Of a stretch of 64,000 nucleotides of DNA, positions 11,314-23,081 are shown piece after piece (position 1 is the first letter of the stretch; each line of letters begins with the position of its first letter). The notes beneath the pieces are model-generated. The model was given only the letters and a program-made list of their open reading frames with translations, did not search any database and was not told the DNA's origin. The DNA is taken from assembly GCA_034440615.1 (NCBI GenBank), contig JAOTOM010005179.1, forward strand, positions 576,001 to 640,000. Reading direction: 5' to 3'. Origin of the DNA: Ashinkailepas kermadecensis (lineage: Eukaryota; Arthropoda; Thecostraca; Neolepadidae). Position numbers and translations under genes: made by a program.

Positions 11314-12801
11314 TCCGCAATTTTCCAAGTCCATCACACAGAAGTAATCAATTTGATTTGGCTCTCCGTTCATAGATTATAGTGGTGAAAGGCCGCATTT
11401 ACCGCAATTTCATCCGTCTCGAACCAATGGAAATAATTGGCGTAGCCCAAAATGTATAAAGGCAGTGTTGGTGGCTGCCACGTATTATTTTAATAAAGCT
11501 TGCTCAGAAGCGCAGTTATGAAACATAGCACGGGGCAGGATTCTTCCGAGATTGAAAGAGCAGGGTCATCCTCGAGTTCTTTCTCTCCCCCACTGAAGAT
11601 CATATAGAGGCACACAGCTGAGTGCAAAACTAAGTATTTCAAAGTAATTGACATCATGGGCCTCGTTTCATAAAAACGAATCAAGGGCAGCCAACGGCTG
11701 TGAACGGTAATGGGCACTTTTTCTTGCAGAAGACTGACAACATCATGGGGCTTTCGAACACCTTTTACTTCTTTTTACCAGAACACTTGGCATTGTGAGC
11801 TGATTTTATAGCGCAGTTTATGTTGTTATGGGGCACCGGGATGATTTTGGACAAAAATATAAACCCAATGATGGTGCGAACTGGACCATTGGTGAAGTTG
11901 AAGGGAGGTTTCTTCAGGGAAAGGGCATCCTTGGTTAACACACGAAGGCAAATTGTTACCCACCTTATCCACGTTGCATTACGCGAGGCTCTAAGATGCC
12001 AATTCCTTTTCACGAATCCAGTATATGTGACAATATGTACTTAGCTATGACTCTTCTGAGGACGAAAAGTGTATTTGTCATTTGGCTCTTACTTCATTCC
12101 ATCTGGATAGCTCCTGTTTGGCTGTATGCAGTAATCCCGAGTGTTGTAATTGAAGCATGGAATGCTCGCCCCATTCTCGCCCTGACCATGCTCGCCCTGG
12201 CCATGCTCGCCCTGGCTATGCTCGCCGAGCGTACCAAGTAAACATGCGCACAAACGGTATTCTTTCTGCGAATACTATCGATGGCTTTTATAAATATTAA
12301 CTATGGTTATTGAAGTTAAATCGTGACGATGGACAACGGGCGATCAACCTTGACCATTTTGGAAGGAAAAAGTCGCATATTGTCTAATAATTTAGGTTTG
12401 GACACCACCTAGCATTTTGGATATTATTTCATCGTACACCTTCTCATATGAGCAAAGGTTACAATCGTCAAGTTTTCATTTCAGTCAATATCAGTGTAAT
12501 CTTAGTGTACACTTCAGGCTATCATGATATGTTGGAAACAATGAAGCGTCTAGCCTCCCTTTGGCTCAGAATATTCGGGATACCTGAGATCGTAGACAAA
12601 TTACATATTAATAAAGCAGTGTGAGGACTTGGATGCAAACGCAGGCATTGAAAGCTTGTGGGCACTTTTTATATTCCAAGTCGTACTCAGCGGCACTTCA
12701 ATACTGTTCAACCCAAACACACTTACAGAAATGAAGCACACTTCTAAGCAGTTAGAAGAGGAGCGTTAGAAGATATCAAGGCCTTAATACTGTCACGGCC
12801 T
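11314..12801. other. Unassigned unique DNA with a small 15-bp repeat
   Basis: No gene recognised. At 12163-12226 a 15-bp motif (xCCATGCTCGCCCTG) is repeated about four times. The overlapping frame 11996-12241 (plus, 81 codons) ends in the matching LTMLALAMLALAMLA run, a by-product of the repeat. The remainder is AT-moderate. Confidence 0.45.
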
Positions 12802-13268
12802 GTTACCAGTAGTACCAGTCGTCACGAGGTCTCCGAGGTGGTGGATGGGAAAGACAAGACCGAACAGTAGAGGGGGGGAAAGGGAATATTTTTTTTTTTT
12901 CCAGTGCACCAGCCGTCACGGTCTCCGGGGGTGGATGGGAAAGACAAGACAGAACAGTAGAGGGGAGGACAGTGCATGACTGTCATGTTACCAGTAGTAC
13001 CAGTCGTCACGAGATCTCCGAGGCGGTGGATGGGAAAGACAAGACCGAACAGTAGAGGGGAGGACAGTGCATGACTGTCATGTTACCAGTAGTACCAGTC
13101 GTCACGAGGTCTCCGAGGTGGTGGATGGGAAAGACAAGACCGAACAGTAGAGGGGAGGACAGTGCATGACTGTCATGTTACCAGTCGCACCAGCCGTCAC
13201 GAGATCTCCGAGGCGGTGGATGGGAAAGACAAGACAGAACAGCAGAGGGAGGACGGTACATGACTGTC
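12802..13268. repeat. About 95-bp minisatellite, 5 copies
   Basis: GTTACCAGTAGTACCAGTCG or a close variant begins units at about 12802, 12895, 12986, 13082 and 13177. Shared blocks include GTGGATGGGAAAGACAAGAC and AGTAGAGGGGAGGACAGTGC. A run of about 14 T (12888-12901) sits at the junction of the first two units. To the right the array decays into 13269-13460, where GACAGTG-type words recur irregularly. Confidence 0.9.
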
Positions 13269-15397
13269 CGGAGAAGAGGAAAGCGAGTAACGATGCACAG
13301 TGAAGGACAGTGTATGACAGTGCAAAAGGACAGCGATGACATGCATATGACAGCGCTTGACGGCGCAGAATCGAGGACATGGTATGACAGTGCAGAAGGT
13401 AGGTCACGGCATGACATTCAGACTAAGACAGACTGTGAGACGGGACAGAGAGCAGGACAATAAGAGGCCAGGCAAGGCAGACGATATGGTGCCAACTACG
13501 ACATAGGGCGGGGATTGCAGACGATTGGTCCGGCACCCTCAGGCTCAATTGGAAAACTATCCTATCAGACCTTTTTGGATCGGCTCTGTGGGGAAAGTGG
13601 CGGCCTTGGCGGCCCCATTCGTGGGACATAAACCACATACCATCAATAGGACCGGCGAACAGATGACCGTTGGGTGTTTCCCGACACGGACCGCTACGCC
13701 GCGACCTTTTTCAGCGGAGGCACCTCTCTGGCGGCGACGGCCGACTGCGCCAGAACGTTAACTCTCCACGGCGGCAGTTTCACTGGCCACCCTGCCACCG
13801 CTACATGGAAAACGTTTTAGGTGGCGTGGACGCCGCAGCCGGCCAAATGAAGGCTGGAGTCGGCCTAGGACAGGTGTGATTCATGGGTCTTCCGGTCTGG
13901 TCATTGACCTACGTGCCGTATTCACATTTGGCTCATTATATTATGCGTCAAGCTTGTTTGATCCGTAGTGATATACAGTCGGGAGGCATGGTAGTTGGCG
14001 GTATTGTGACTCGGTGGACGGCGTGTTCACACACTTCTCCAGCTATCTGGAGTTGTTACTGCTGCGGTTGGCGACGAGCATTCATTATGATGAATAAGCA
14101 GCTGTATTGGTGCATGAGCGACTGCAGTATACAAGGACGAGAGCGGCGCTATTTTCGGACGGAACCTCACCAGGAGCGGCTTCGCTCGGCGCAGTTCACA
14201 GTCACGTGCGGTGACGCATCAATGTTCCGTGTCGGAACGGGTGGAGACACACCATGGTGTGACGGGCGCTCTGTTCGGCGAGTGCCAACACGCCACCCAC
14301 CCAGTGCAGGCGGCACTAATTGTCAGACGCTCTCCCGGTGAGCTATGTCGGCAGGCGGCAGACAGCTGCGCCGACCGTCCGACATCTCCGCAGCGCCATT
14401 ATGTCGACCAAAACACGCGCAAAATGCCACGCACCAATGAAATTCGCCTGCCGGCTGGCGACGAGCAAAAACAGTGGCCCTGTTGCATTAAGAGCGGCCG
14501 AGGCGGTCGGCCTCAATCAGACTGGGTAAACGGAGAATCGGCGCCCAACAGGCCAAATTACTTTCATAACTTTCAGGTATACCATCCAACTTTGCGTCCC
14601 AATGGAGACGGTGGCCATCCGGGCGCCTTATCTCCGCGCCGAAAAGCCTCGGAATAAATTGCTCCAGAGGTCGCCGAGTATAAAATGAACAGACGATGGG
14701 CCCTGATCGCTCCAACGGCCCCGTGCTCAGAGAGATGGTCTCCGGTCGCACTGGGCGGCGTGCGGGGTGCGGCGGCCAAGCTCTCCCGAGCAGCTGATTT
14801 TGGCCACGCCACGGCTCGCGTACCCACTAGCACACGCGAGCACACAGCACAAGGTGTCACGGAACAGGCCGAGGCTACGCTGACCACCCTCGGTCATCTC
14901 AGATCTCATTGCAGTCGGCACATTACTACGGAGCGTGTCCCTAATGTCACGCAAGCTACTTCCGGCACTAGGCGCATGGTTTTCAAAACGGTTTACAAGC
15001 TGGGATGGCAATGTTGGGCTTTGGGCGCTGGACATTGACATTGACAATATGTAGTTCCTGTCCTTGCTACAGCCGGGACAACTCCACCGCTCGAGAGAGA
15101 AAGTCTGAAGAAGAGGGTGCACATGGTCACCTCAACTATATGGAATTCGGTGCCTTCGTTATCTTGCACAATGCAGAGTCTAGAAACACGTCCACTCATT
15201 GAAATGTGAGAAGATGGCGAAGATTTCCAATTTGAACACCTCTTTATATCGTTATGGAAATTATAAAGGCTTTGAAAAATGTATGTTCTCAAATTGGGTA
15301 CCTTTTATAAACTTACCGACATACAAACTGAAATATATGTGGCTAAATTATGTTTCAACTTTACCACTGGTGCATGAACCTGACGCTCCTTGGATCG
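13269..15397. other. Unassigned, partly CpG-rich DNA
   Basis: 13500-14950 is GC-rich with many CpG. Several overlapping frames of 90-152 codons exist (for example 13883-14341, 14211-14657 and 14685-15038, plus), but none shows a known domain. TATAAAA occurs at about 14679-14685, shortly before an ATG at 14685, but the encoded frame is not recognisable, so I do not call a promoter. 15000-15397 is AT-richer. Confidence 0.4.
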
Positions 15398-17060
15398 GCC
15401 AGCGACACGGCAGCCCAGACCAGCGACACGACAGCCCAAACCAGCGACACGGCAGTCCAGACCAGCGACACGGCATCCTTGGCAACCAGCGACATGGTGG
15501 CCCAGACCAGCGACACGGCAGCCCAGACCAGCGACTCGGCAGCCCAGACCAGCGACTCGGCAGCCCAGACCAGCGACACGGCAGCCCAGGCTAGCGACAC
15601 GGCAGCCCAAACCAGCGACACGGCAGCCCAGACCGGCGACTCGGCAGCCCAGACCAGCGACTCGGCAGCCCAGACTAGCGACACGGCAGCCCAGACCAGC
15701 GACTCGGCAGCCCAGACCAGCGACCCGGCAGCCCAGACCAGCGACTCGGCAGCCCAGACCAGCGACTCGGCAGCCCAGACCAGCGACTCGGCAGCCCAGG
15801 CTAGCGACTCGGCAGCCCAGACCAGCGACACGGCAGCCTTGGCAACCAGCGACATGGTGGACCAGACCAGCGACACGGCAGCCCAGACCAGCGACACGGC
15901 AGCCCAGACCAGCGACTCGGCAGCCCAGACCAGCGACTCGGCAGCCCAGGCTAGCGACACGGCAGCCCAAACCAGCGACACGGCAGCCCAGACCAGCGAC
16001 TCGGCAGCCCAGACCAGCGACTCGGCAGCCCAGACCAGCGACTCGGCAGCCCAGGCTAGCGACACGGCAGCCCAGACCAGCGACACGGCAGCCCAGACCA
16101 GCGACTCGGCAGCCCAGGCCAGCGATTCGGCAGCCCAGGCTAGCGACACGGCAGCCCAAACCAGCGACACGGCAGCCCAGACCAGCGACTCGGCAGCCCA
16201 GACCAGCGACTCGGCAGCCCAGACCAGCGACTCGGCAGCCCAGGCTAGCGACACGGCAGCCCAAACCAGCGACACGGCAGCCCAGACCAGCGACTCGGCA
16301 GCCCAAACCAGCGACACGGCAGCCCAGACCAGCGACACGGCAGCCCTGGTGGCCAGCGACACGGTAGCCCAGACCAGCGACACGGCAACCCAAACCAGTG
16401 ACACGGCAGCCTTGGTAGCCAGCGACATGGTGACCCAGACCAGCGACACGGCAGCCCAGACCAGCGACACGGCAGCCCTGGTGGCCAGCGACTCGGCAGC
16501 CCAGACCAGCGACTCGGCAGCCCAGACCAGCGACACGGCGGCCCAAACCAGCGACACGGCAGTCCAGACCAGCGACACGGCATCCTTGGCAACCAGCGAC
16601 ATGGTGGCCCAGACCAGCGACACGGCAGCCCAGACCAGCGACTCGGCAGCCCAGACCAGCGACTCGGCAGCCCAGACCAGCGACACGGCAGCCCAGGCTA
16701 GCGACACGGCAGCCCAAACCAGCGACACGGCAGCCCAGACCGGCGACTCGGCAGCCCAGACCAGCGACTCGGCAGCCCAGACTAGCGACACGGCAGCCCA
16801 GACCAGCGACTCGGCAGCCCAGACCAGCGACCCGGCAGCCCAGACCAGCGACTCGGCAGCCCAGACCAGCGACTCGGCAGCCCAGACCAGCGACTCGGCA
16901 GCCCAGGCTAGCGACTCGGCAGCCCAGACCAGCGACACGGCAGCCTTGGCAACCAGCGACATGGTGGACCAGACCAGCGACACGGCAGGCCAGACCGGCG
17001 ACACGGCAGCCCAGACCAGCGACACGGCAGCCCAGACCAACGACACGGCAGCCCTGGTGG
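15398..17060. repeat. 21-bp minisatellite, about 79 copies, with higher-order structure
   Basis: The unit is CAGCCCAGACCAGCGACACG plus G, with recurring variants GACTCGG for GACACGG, CAGGCTAGC for CAGACCAGC and CAAACC for CAGACC. Interruptions of the type CCTTGGCAACCAGCGACATGG occur at fixed places. Because 21 is a multiple of three and the unit has no stop in most frames, at least four frames stay open: 15350-17320 plus (read as AAQTSDT repeats), 15390-16367 plus, 15305-17161 minus and 15361-17046 minus. Openness in so many frames argues against real coding. Block 15434-15881 is identical by eye to 16541-16988 (offset 1107 bp). Confidence 0.95.
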
Positions 17061-17797
17061 CGGTCCGGTCCGAAATGGCTGGCAGTATTGACGTCGTCGC
17101 GGCACTGGTCGGCCCTGAGCGGCGCGCCTTTTTCTCTTATCACACAATATGGCGGTGGCATCGAACCGTTATCGCGGCGGGGTGTCTGGATAGGATCACG
17201 GTGACAAGGAGGCGGCCGTTTTTCACTTGTTGTTTACCGGGCATGTCGCAGCCCGGTAACGGGGTCGCGCTCGGCGCTACCAGCCTGGAATGCCCGCCCG
17301 CAATGATCCCGTTGCATTAGACCGGCGGTTTTTGTGCCCGGTGAAATCGTCGAATGAACTTTCCCACCGGTTGACGAGCGGTGGCTTTTAGTAAGGCGTA
17401 ACTAGTACGCGTGCATGCGTCGGTGACATTTGCGAATGGCTCATAGTCTGGCCGTCAACGACGACAAAGTGAAACATAGTGCTTCCCGGTGGGTGATTGA
17501 GCAAGCCTACGAGGAATGGCATGCTTGATAAGCAGGAAGATATAAGACATGGCAGCAATTTACCATAGGGTTGAGTCGGCAGATAGCAGCGGCCTACAAA
17601 CCAGACGAGAATGCTTTGCGAACGAGAATTATCTCAAGAAGTTACATTTCTTCCCATCTTTAACCCACGCGGTGCAAGAGGTGGTCAATTCTACCGCAAC
17701 CCCCTCCCTGAGATTTTATGGGTTAACTCCTAAGCCTAAGATATGGTCTCTGAAATTTGATTTACCTTCCGACAATTGGCGAGCACATGCATTTTGC
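17061..17797. other. GC-rich array flank and unassigned DNA
   Basis: 17061-17400 is CpG-rich and continues the open frame from the 21-bp array for about 85 codons with no recognisable domain. 17400-17797 is unassigned. The open frame 17549-17968 starts here, but only its second half resembles a known family. Confidence 0.4.
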
Positions 17798-18012
17798 TGG
17801 TCATTTGCTAAGTCCAATTTAGAACATTGCGCTCAACATCTTGGTACGCGCCTTATGCAAGATCAGCATTCAATTGAAAAGGTGCAGAAAAGGGCTAGCA
17901 TATTATCAGGTTTTCAACGTTTTCGCTATTCACACAGATTCCAGAAGCTAGAAGCTAGCTTTCCTTGAAGCACTGCAGAGTGAGCGGAGGTCTGATAGAA
18001 CATAAAATTGAA
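17798..18012 (+). mobile_element. Non-LTR retrotransposon relic: C-terminal ORF2 fragment
   Basis: Within the frame 17549-17968 (139 codons), residues 84-139 read SFAKSNLEHCAQ, then a short spacer, then SIEKVQKRASILSGF and a YxxRxxKL-like end. This order matches the thumb/C-terminal region of CR1/Jockey-like ORF2 proteins, where a VRSHLEYCSxxW-type segment precedes IEKVQRRATxxIxG and YEERLxxLxL. The frame stops at 17966-17968, but a +1 shift near 17960 continues as LEALQSERRSDRT to a stop at about 18010, resembling the expected downstream LxxRRxRGD region. I infer a decayed 3' part of a LINE in plus orientation with at least one frameshift. It may or may not be the same family as the motif A relic at 2.85 kb. 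The purine-rich tract that follows could be its degenerate 3' tail. Confidence 0.65.
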
Positions 18013-18320
18013 CATAGAAGGGAAAATAAAGAACATAAAAGGGAAGGACTGGATGAAAGAAGGGATGACTGAATGGATGGATTAAAGAGTGAATCACTAA
18101 ATGAATAAATGAATTTATTTATTTATTTATTAATTAATGAGGATGGGGAAAGATGCAAATCAACAGAGCAAGGAAAAGGAGTGAAGAATGGGAAGACGGA
18201 AGGAAGATAGGAATAAAGTACGGGAAAAGGAAAGGAAGAAAGGACTGAAGAAAGGTAGGCATGTAGAGATAAAAAAGAGATGAAGATAGAGGGAGCGAGA
18301 GATACCATTTTCGACTTTCG
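18013..18320. repeat. A/G-rich low-complexity tract
   Basis: The plus strand is strongly purine-rich, with repeated GGAAG, GAAAGG, ATAAAG and TGAATGAA-type words and an ATTTATTTATTT stretch near 18112-18130. It lies immediately 3' of the LINE relic, so it may be a degenerated 3' end or an independent polypurine tract. Confidence 0.6.
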
Positions 18321-18541
18321 CGTTTGGTTGCGACATTAACCCATTCGAATTGAATCCATTTGAACTTTTGAACATTTGTCCATTAGACTTTTTGTCCGTG
18401 GACTTTTCCTCTGTTGACTTCTTGTCCTGGACCCTCCCAAACAGCTTTGGCTCCCATCAAGCAGGGCGGCGATGTATCGGTTTCAGGACCATTGAGCATT
18501 GTCGGCAGACCATTGAGCCATTGAGCATTGTCGGCAGTAAT
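18321..18541. repeat. Degenerate short repeats
   Basis: 18345-18435 has loosely repeated TTTTGxxCATTxGACTTTTTGTCC-like words. CATTGAGCATTGTCGGCAG occurs at about 18490-18508 and again at about 18519-18538. The stretch directly precedes a cleaner 21-bp array. Confidence 0.55.
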
Positions 18542-18688
18542 CGATCCGTATCCCACCACGGGCGATCCGTATCCCACCACGGGCGATCCGTATCCCACCA
18601 CGGGCGATCCGTATCCCACCACGGGCGATCCGTATCCCACAACGGGCGATCCGTATCCCACCACGGGCGATCCGTATCCCACCACGGG
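18542..18688. repeat. 21-bp minisatellite, 7 copies
   Basis: Seven head-to-tail units of CGATCCGTATCCCACCACGG plus G span exactly 147 bp; the fifth unit carries CACAAC for CACCAC. All frames stay in phase, giving PYPTTGD-like repeats in one frame, which are not evidence of a gene. The unit is unrelated in sequence to the 21-bp array at 15.4 kb. Confidence 0.95.
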
Positions 18689-19427
18689 CGCTGCCACTGT
18701 GTGGGGTGTGTGGGTTCCTCTGGGATTGGCAATAGGAGGTAAACTTAGGAGGTAAACTTCCCGCTGTTAGCCGGCCGGATTAGTAATTGCTAGTTTTTTT
18801 GGGTTATTGTTCGTGGAATAATTAGGTAGCATTCCCGGTCATCTATTGAATGCATGCAGCTTACATATCAACCGGGAATAACAATCGGAGTTTTTGGCAA
18901 TTTGGTAACATTTGATGTCGCTCATCCCTAACAAGCGTGCCGTTGATTACATTGCACACGGTTGGATCCTATGCAAATAGAAACATTAGAATAAATCGAG
19001 AACTGAATGCTAAATCCTGATCACCAGGTACGAAAAAAAATTATGGACTAGAAAATGTGTAAGCCTGTAAGTAAAAACCTTCAGAACGAAGCTGAATTGC
19101 CCTGGAGCACAACCCATATGACCGCATTCCAGAAAAATGGTCCTTTGCGACTGTTGACTTGCGCGCATTGTTGGAGGGAGGTATAGATCCCCAAGATGCA
19201 CAGGATTTGCTTTCAGTCGATATGCTTCACCAGCCGCCTGGAACCTGGATTCGCCAGCCTCTGCTGCATCGGAAAGAGCAAGGCGATTTTAGCCCTGGTG
19301 GATGAGAAGTGTCCTGGTCCTGGTCCTGGTCCTGGTCCGGTGGCCTTCCACAGCGCATTCAGGGTCAGCCCAGACCGTTTTGCAAATGCTGGCCACAAAA
19401 CTGCGCCACATGGATACCAACCACAGG
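18689..19427. other. Unassigned DNA with a CCTGGT hexamer run
   Basis: No gene recognised. (CCTGGT) is repeated about 4-5 times at 19312-19338, giving a GPGPGP-like shadow translation in overlapping frames. Confidence 0.45.
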
Positions 19428-19671
19428 CAGAGGCGAATCTAGACACTTTGATCTGGAGGGAGGGGAGGCGCTCGTTCGGAGGGGCACCACTGATTGAGAA
19501 ATTGTCAAGCTGGAGAGTGGGCGGGGTGCATTCGGGTATCTCTGGAAGGACGCCTTTTCTACTCAGAGGGTAGCTTTGGGCTTAAAAAACTTAGAGGGAG
19601 GTGCACTCGAGCGTCCCTGGGGGCTTTTTCTTCTGGGGAACATGCTCCCCCTCCCCTTGGATCCGCCTCTG
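19428..19671. mobile_element. hAT-like MITE, 244 bp
   Basis: The left end reads CAGAGGCGAATCTA (19428-19441). The right end TGGATCCGCCTCTG (19658-19671) is its inverted match with two transitions. The flanks ACCACAGG (19420-19427) and AATACAGG (19672-19679) agree at 6 of 8 positions, as expected for a degenerate 8-bp target-site duplication. CAG-starting ends of the form CAGxGGCGGATCxA with 8-bp duplications are typical of hAT elements. The interior (G-rich plus strand, no transposase frame) fits a non-autonomous copy. Confidence 0.7.
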
Positions 19672-19679
19672 AATACAGG

Positions 19680-22600
19680 GTAGCCATCTCTTCAGCTGAC
19701 AGGCTGGCCATTTGCTTTGACAATCTGCACACATTCACAACAAATTATATCAACACGATAAGCCTGGACCTTATCAGAGGTTGTTTAATATGGCTATAAT
19801 ATTAGCCAGCAATCAGGGGTGAAGCTGCCCTTCTTGGAGGAGCACCAGATGATTCGTAGCCCTTCCACCAGAGCCCGTCCACAATCATCTCGATCCTTAA
19901 CAAGCAGTCCAATGGGCCTATACAAGCTATAAGAAGTCAAAATCCGACCCTGTCCTCCCCCCCTCCCGCAATAAAACAAAACGTTTGAATATTGCCAGTA
20001 ATCCAAATCACAGGAAAGGTTATTATAGCTTGGGCTATTCCGAACAGTGATTCGGAAGAAGTTTAAATATTTTAACTTCGAGGAAAATCGAACGCCACGA
20101 AACATCCAGCCAATTCCAGATAACCAGTATACCCGATTCACACCGCATTCGGAATAATTTCGGATTGGCAGTTGATTTCTTGCCGGCCCGTGATCAGATT
20201 TTGGAACTGGCAAGCTTTTCTGCAGCTGGCGCGAAGAGCACATTAGGCAAACAAATACGTCGCAATAAACATAGTTGATCACGCGCTGTGTCGTGTGGCA
20301 ATTAAGTATTACACTCAACCTGTAGCTTATCCGGGACGAAATTTCAACTTGACATTTTAATTAATATTTTTCGGCGATATCATCCTCCAATTAAAATTGT
20401 GGAGCGTATGTGCTAAAATTTGATAATCCTGCTGCCACATTTTGCACTATTGCGATGGAGTTTCCACGTGATTCGACGACATATAATTTGTGCCTGAAGG
20501 ATGTCTCACAAAGTCAAGATGGTGTTGGTGCTTTATCAGTCATGCTACCTGCCCCGCCATCAGAAGGTCATTCAGTCGTAGAGATCCACACATTGCTGTT
20601 TAAAAACACACATCGTTAGAACATCCATACACGCAGCTTAGCATGGACCCACGTTGAAATACAGCATGCACTTGTGACGTCAAGTGGAATGTCAGTATTT
20701 ACCACTATTCGCATGGCTCTCCAACAAACACTGGAGGTCCGAGGTGTCCGAGGTAATATTGGTTATAGTGACTGCTGGAAGTGGGACATTGCTGGCTCTT
20801 CATCCCGGATAATTATCTGATCAGGCCGCCATCCATGGCAGCCATGGCGCCAGTAGCATTGTGCAACATGGTTGGCCAATGTATCGTCATAATGCTATTA
20901 CATCGAAGTGACAAGGCCCCTGGATAACCGTAACCCTGCTATACCGCCCGTAAAATGATCATTTCTCTTATTTTACACCCGTGTCAGGTAAGCCTACGAC
21001 AGAAGCGACCCATGAAGTGGACAGTAAAACGCCTTTATACCGCATCGTCGCCGCACCAAGCCGACAAACGGCAACAAACAACTGGCGGCGTAAAATGTGC
21101 GGAATGCTCACGGCATCAGGCAGCTCCTAAGCCGCGTAGCAGCTACATAGCGTCACATTGGCATCCTGGACTGTCAGCTAGGCTTGAGGTGGGCGTGGGT
21201 TGTGAAGTACGGTGATCATTAAAGTTTCCACATCACTGAAGCCACCTACGTGCTTAACAAGATGAGCTGTACATCGGCAATTAGGTCGCCCAATGTCCAT
21301 CAACAGGCTATAATTGTAGGCACACACACTGCAGAAAATACCTTAAGAATAATGGAACAGCTCGCGCCGCACTACTTATCATGCAAACGCTCACAATTAA
21401 ACGATGTCTGGGCGCCGCTCGGCGCGCAGAATCTGACTGGAGCCGACCGTTAGCCGCGCAGAGCCCATGATGGCCGCCCGCGTTCCCGGATCACGCCACG
21501 CGGAGCCGCGCCCACTTCATCTCCTGGTTTTATTGCCATCTGTTGACCGCGAAACGAACTAACGGCCGCCCGTGACGTCACCTCACCAGGTGACTGAGCT
21601 CGGCGCTATCCGAACGCCATCAGCTCTGGACTACATACACAATGTAGGATTGGAAGGCAGTGTGACGCGGATGATCATGAGGTGCACGTGTGCTTGCAGC
21701 CTTTGCCTTAACGAGGATCTGATCACTTGTTTAGTAGCTATTCAAACATCAGTGGAGAATTTGAAAGTATAGCAGGTTGCTTGCAAATACATAATGTACA
21801 TGGAATAGCTCCACCCATACCCCGCAGGTGTTGTTGAAGAGTGGACAATGCATGTATTTCCTTCAAAACGTTGGTGGGAGCAACTCGTTAGAATCAATTG
21901 TTAAATCCGGAAGTGTGGGAGAATAAACATTGCAAAGGTAGGAGGTGTGGGGGAGGCCTCTCAAATGCAGAGGAGATGGCCCGTGTTGTGCCAGGTTGTT
22001 TAATGCGTTTATCTGAATCTCCTCACATTTGCATGCTGCTATGCTTTCAATCGATAGCACTAATTTACTATTTTCCGGTGCACCTGGGCCCATAGGTGTG
22101 CTCTGAGAAATCAGGTCAGTGTTTCTCGTGTGTTTTCTTGTGTGTGACATGCATGTTTCAGTAGTTATCTTCTTCCCAGGGTATGTAGTAGTACTTTGCT
22201 AAATGTTTCGCCATATCACCCCTTCTTCTCTGTCTTTTGAGTGCAGGATACAAGCAGTAGCCTGGTCATGTGTGTCATTGCTGCCTTAAAAAAAAAGATG
22301 TGCAATATTCAAAAATGAACCCATACTGAATGCGCTCATAGCGCATTTGGGTGTAATGGGCGCATTTAGTTGTCATTATCAGCTGTTATAATCCCTACCG
22401 TGTTTATTTTAACCGAACATGATGGTTTAGGTATATAGCATCCTATACTTTTATTCTGACAGGGATTGGTAGTACAATTAATGGTATTTCTCTATCCTCA
22501 AGGGTGTCATTTTACGACAATCATGGTTCGTGCTTGGACATATATATCGTAGGTGCGCTGGAGGAAATAGGATGGTATGTCACATACAAATATTGTTAAG

Positions 22601-23081
22601 CTGTAAAGGAGATTGTGTTCTGCAGTTGTTTATTCCTTCATTTCTGGGTACTTGAAGCAGGGTTGTGGGTGCACGAATTCGGTTTGTGAATGCAAGCATA
22701 CCCACAAAGAGATATATAGTTTCGTCACTGACCAGTTGATCTTGCAGAATATCGTCATGTTTTGTTCCAATTTTCACAGAACTATTCGAAATTCATGTTT
22801 TCGTATTCTTTATGTACGTCTAATTGCAAACTTCACAATACACTAACATATAAATGAGCCTTGTATTTTCAGGTCATATTTGGAGACATAGGGTACCAAT
22901 TCACTTTTGCTGATTGCCAACTGCGAGCGAAGAAGAGTGTGTGTGCGGGGGGGACAGGATAATTGACAAGCTCAGCAAATTGAATGTTATCTAGGCCTTA
23001 CCCTTGTACCCGAATATTCTCTACACAATGCGTTAATCTTTCGAAGAAAAAAACAGTATATTTATTTGTTGAACTTGGTCG
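19680..23081. other. Unassigned unique DNA
   Basis: No gene recognised. The longest frame is 19794-20318 (minus, 174 codons); it has no motif I can name, and a frame of this length can occur by chance in a window this size. 21380-21620 is CpG-rich. An A-run lies near 22288-22297. No array of note occurs until 23.08 kb. Confidence 0.4.

Noticed and set aside
14678..15038. TATA box plus coding frame
   Set aside because: TATAAAA sits immediately before the ATG rather than 25-35 bases before a start of transcription, and the frame has no known domain.
15305..17161. 618-codon minus-strand open frame (GCRVAGL heptads)
   Set aside because: Opposite and alternative frames are equally open because the 21-bp unit lacks stops; no non-repeat domain is recognisable.
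19794..20318. 174-codon minus-strand open frame as a gene
   Set aside because: No motif, signal peptide or domain recognised; the length is reachable by chance in a 64-kb window searched in six frames.
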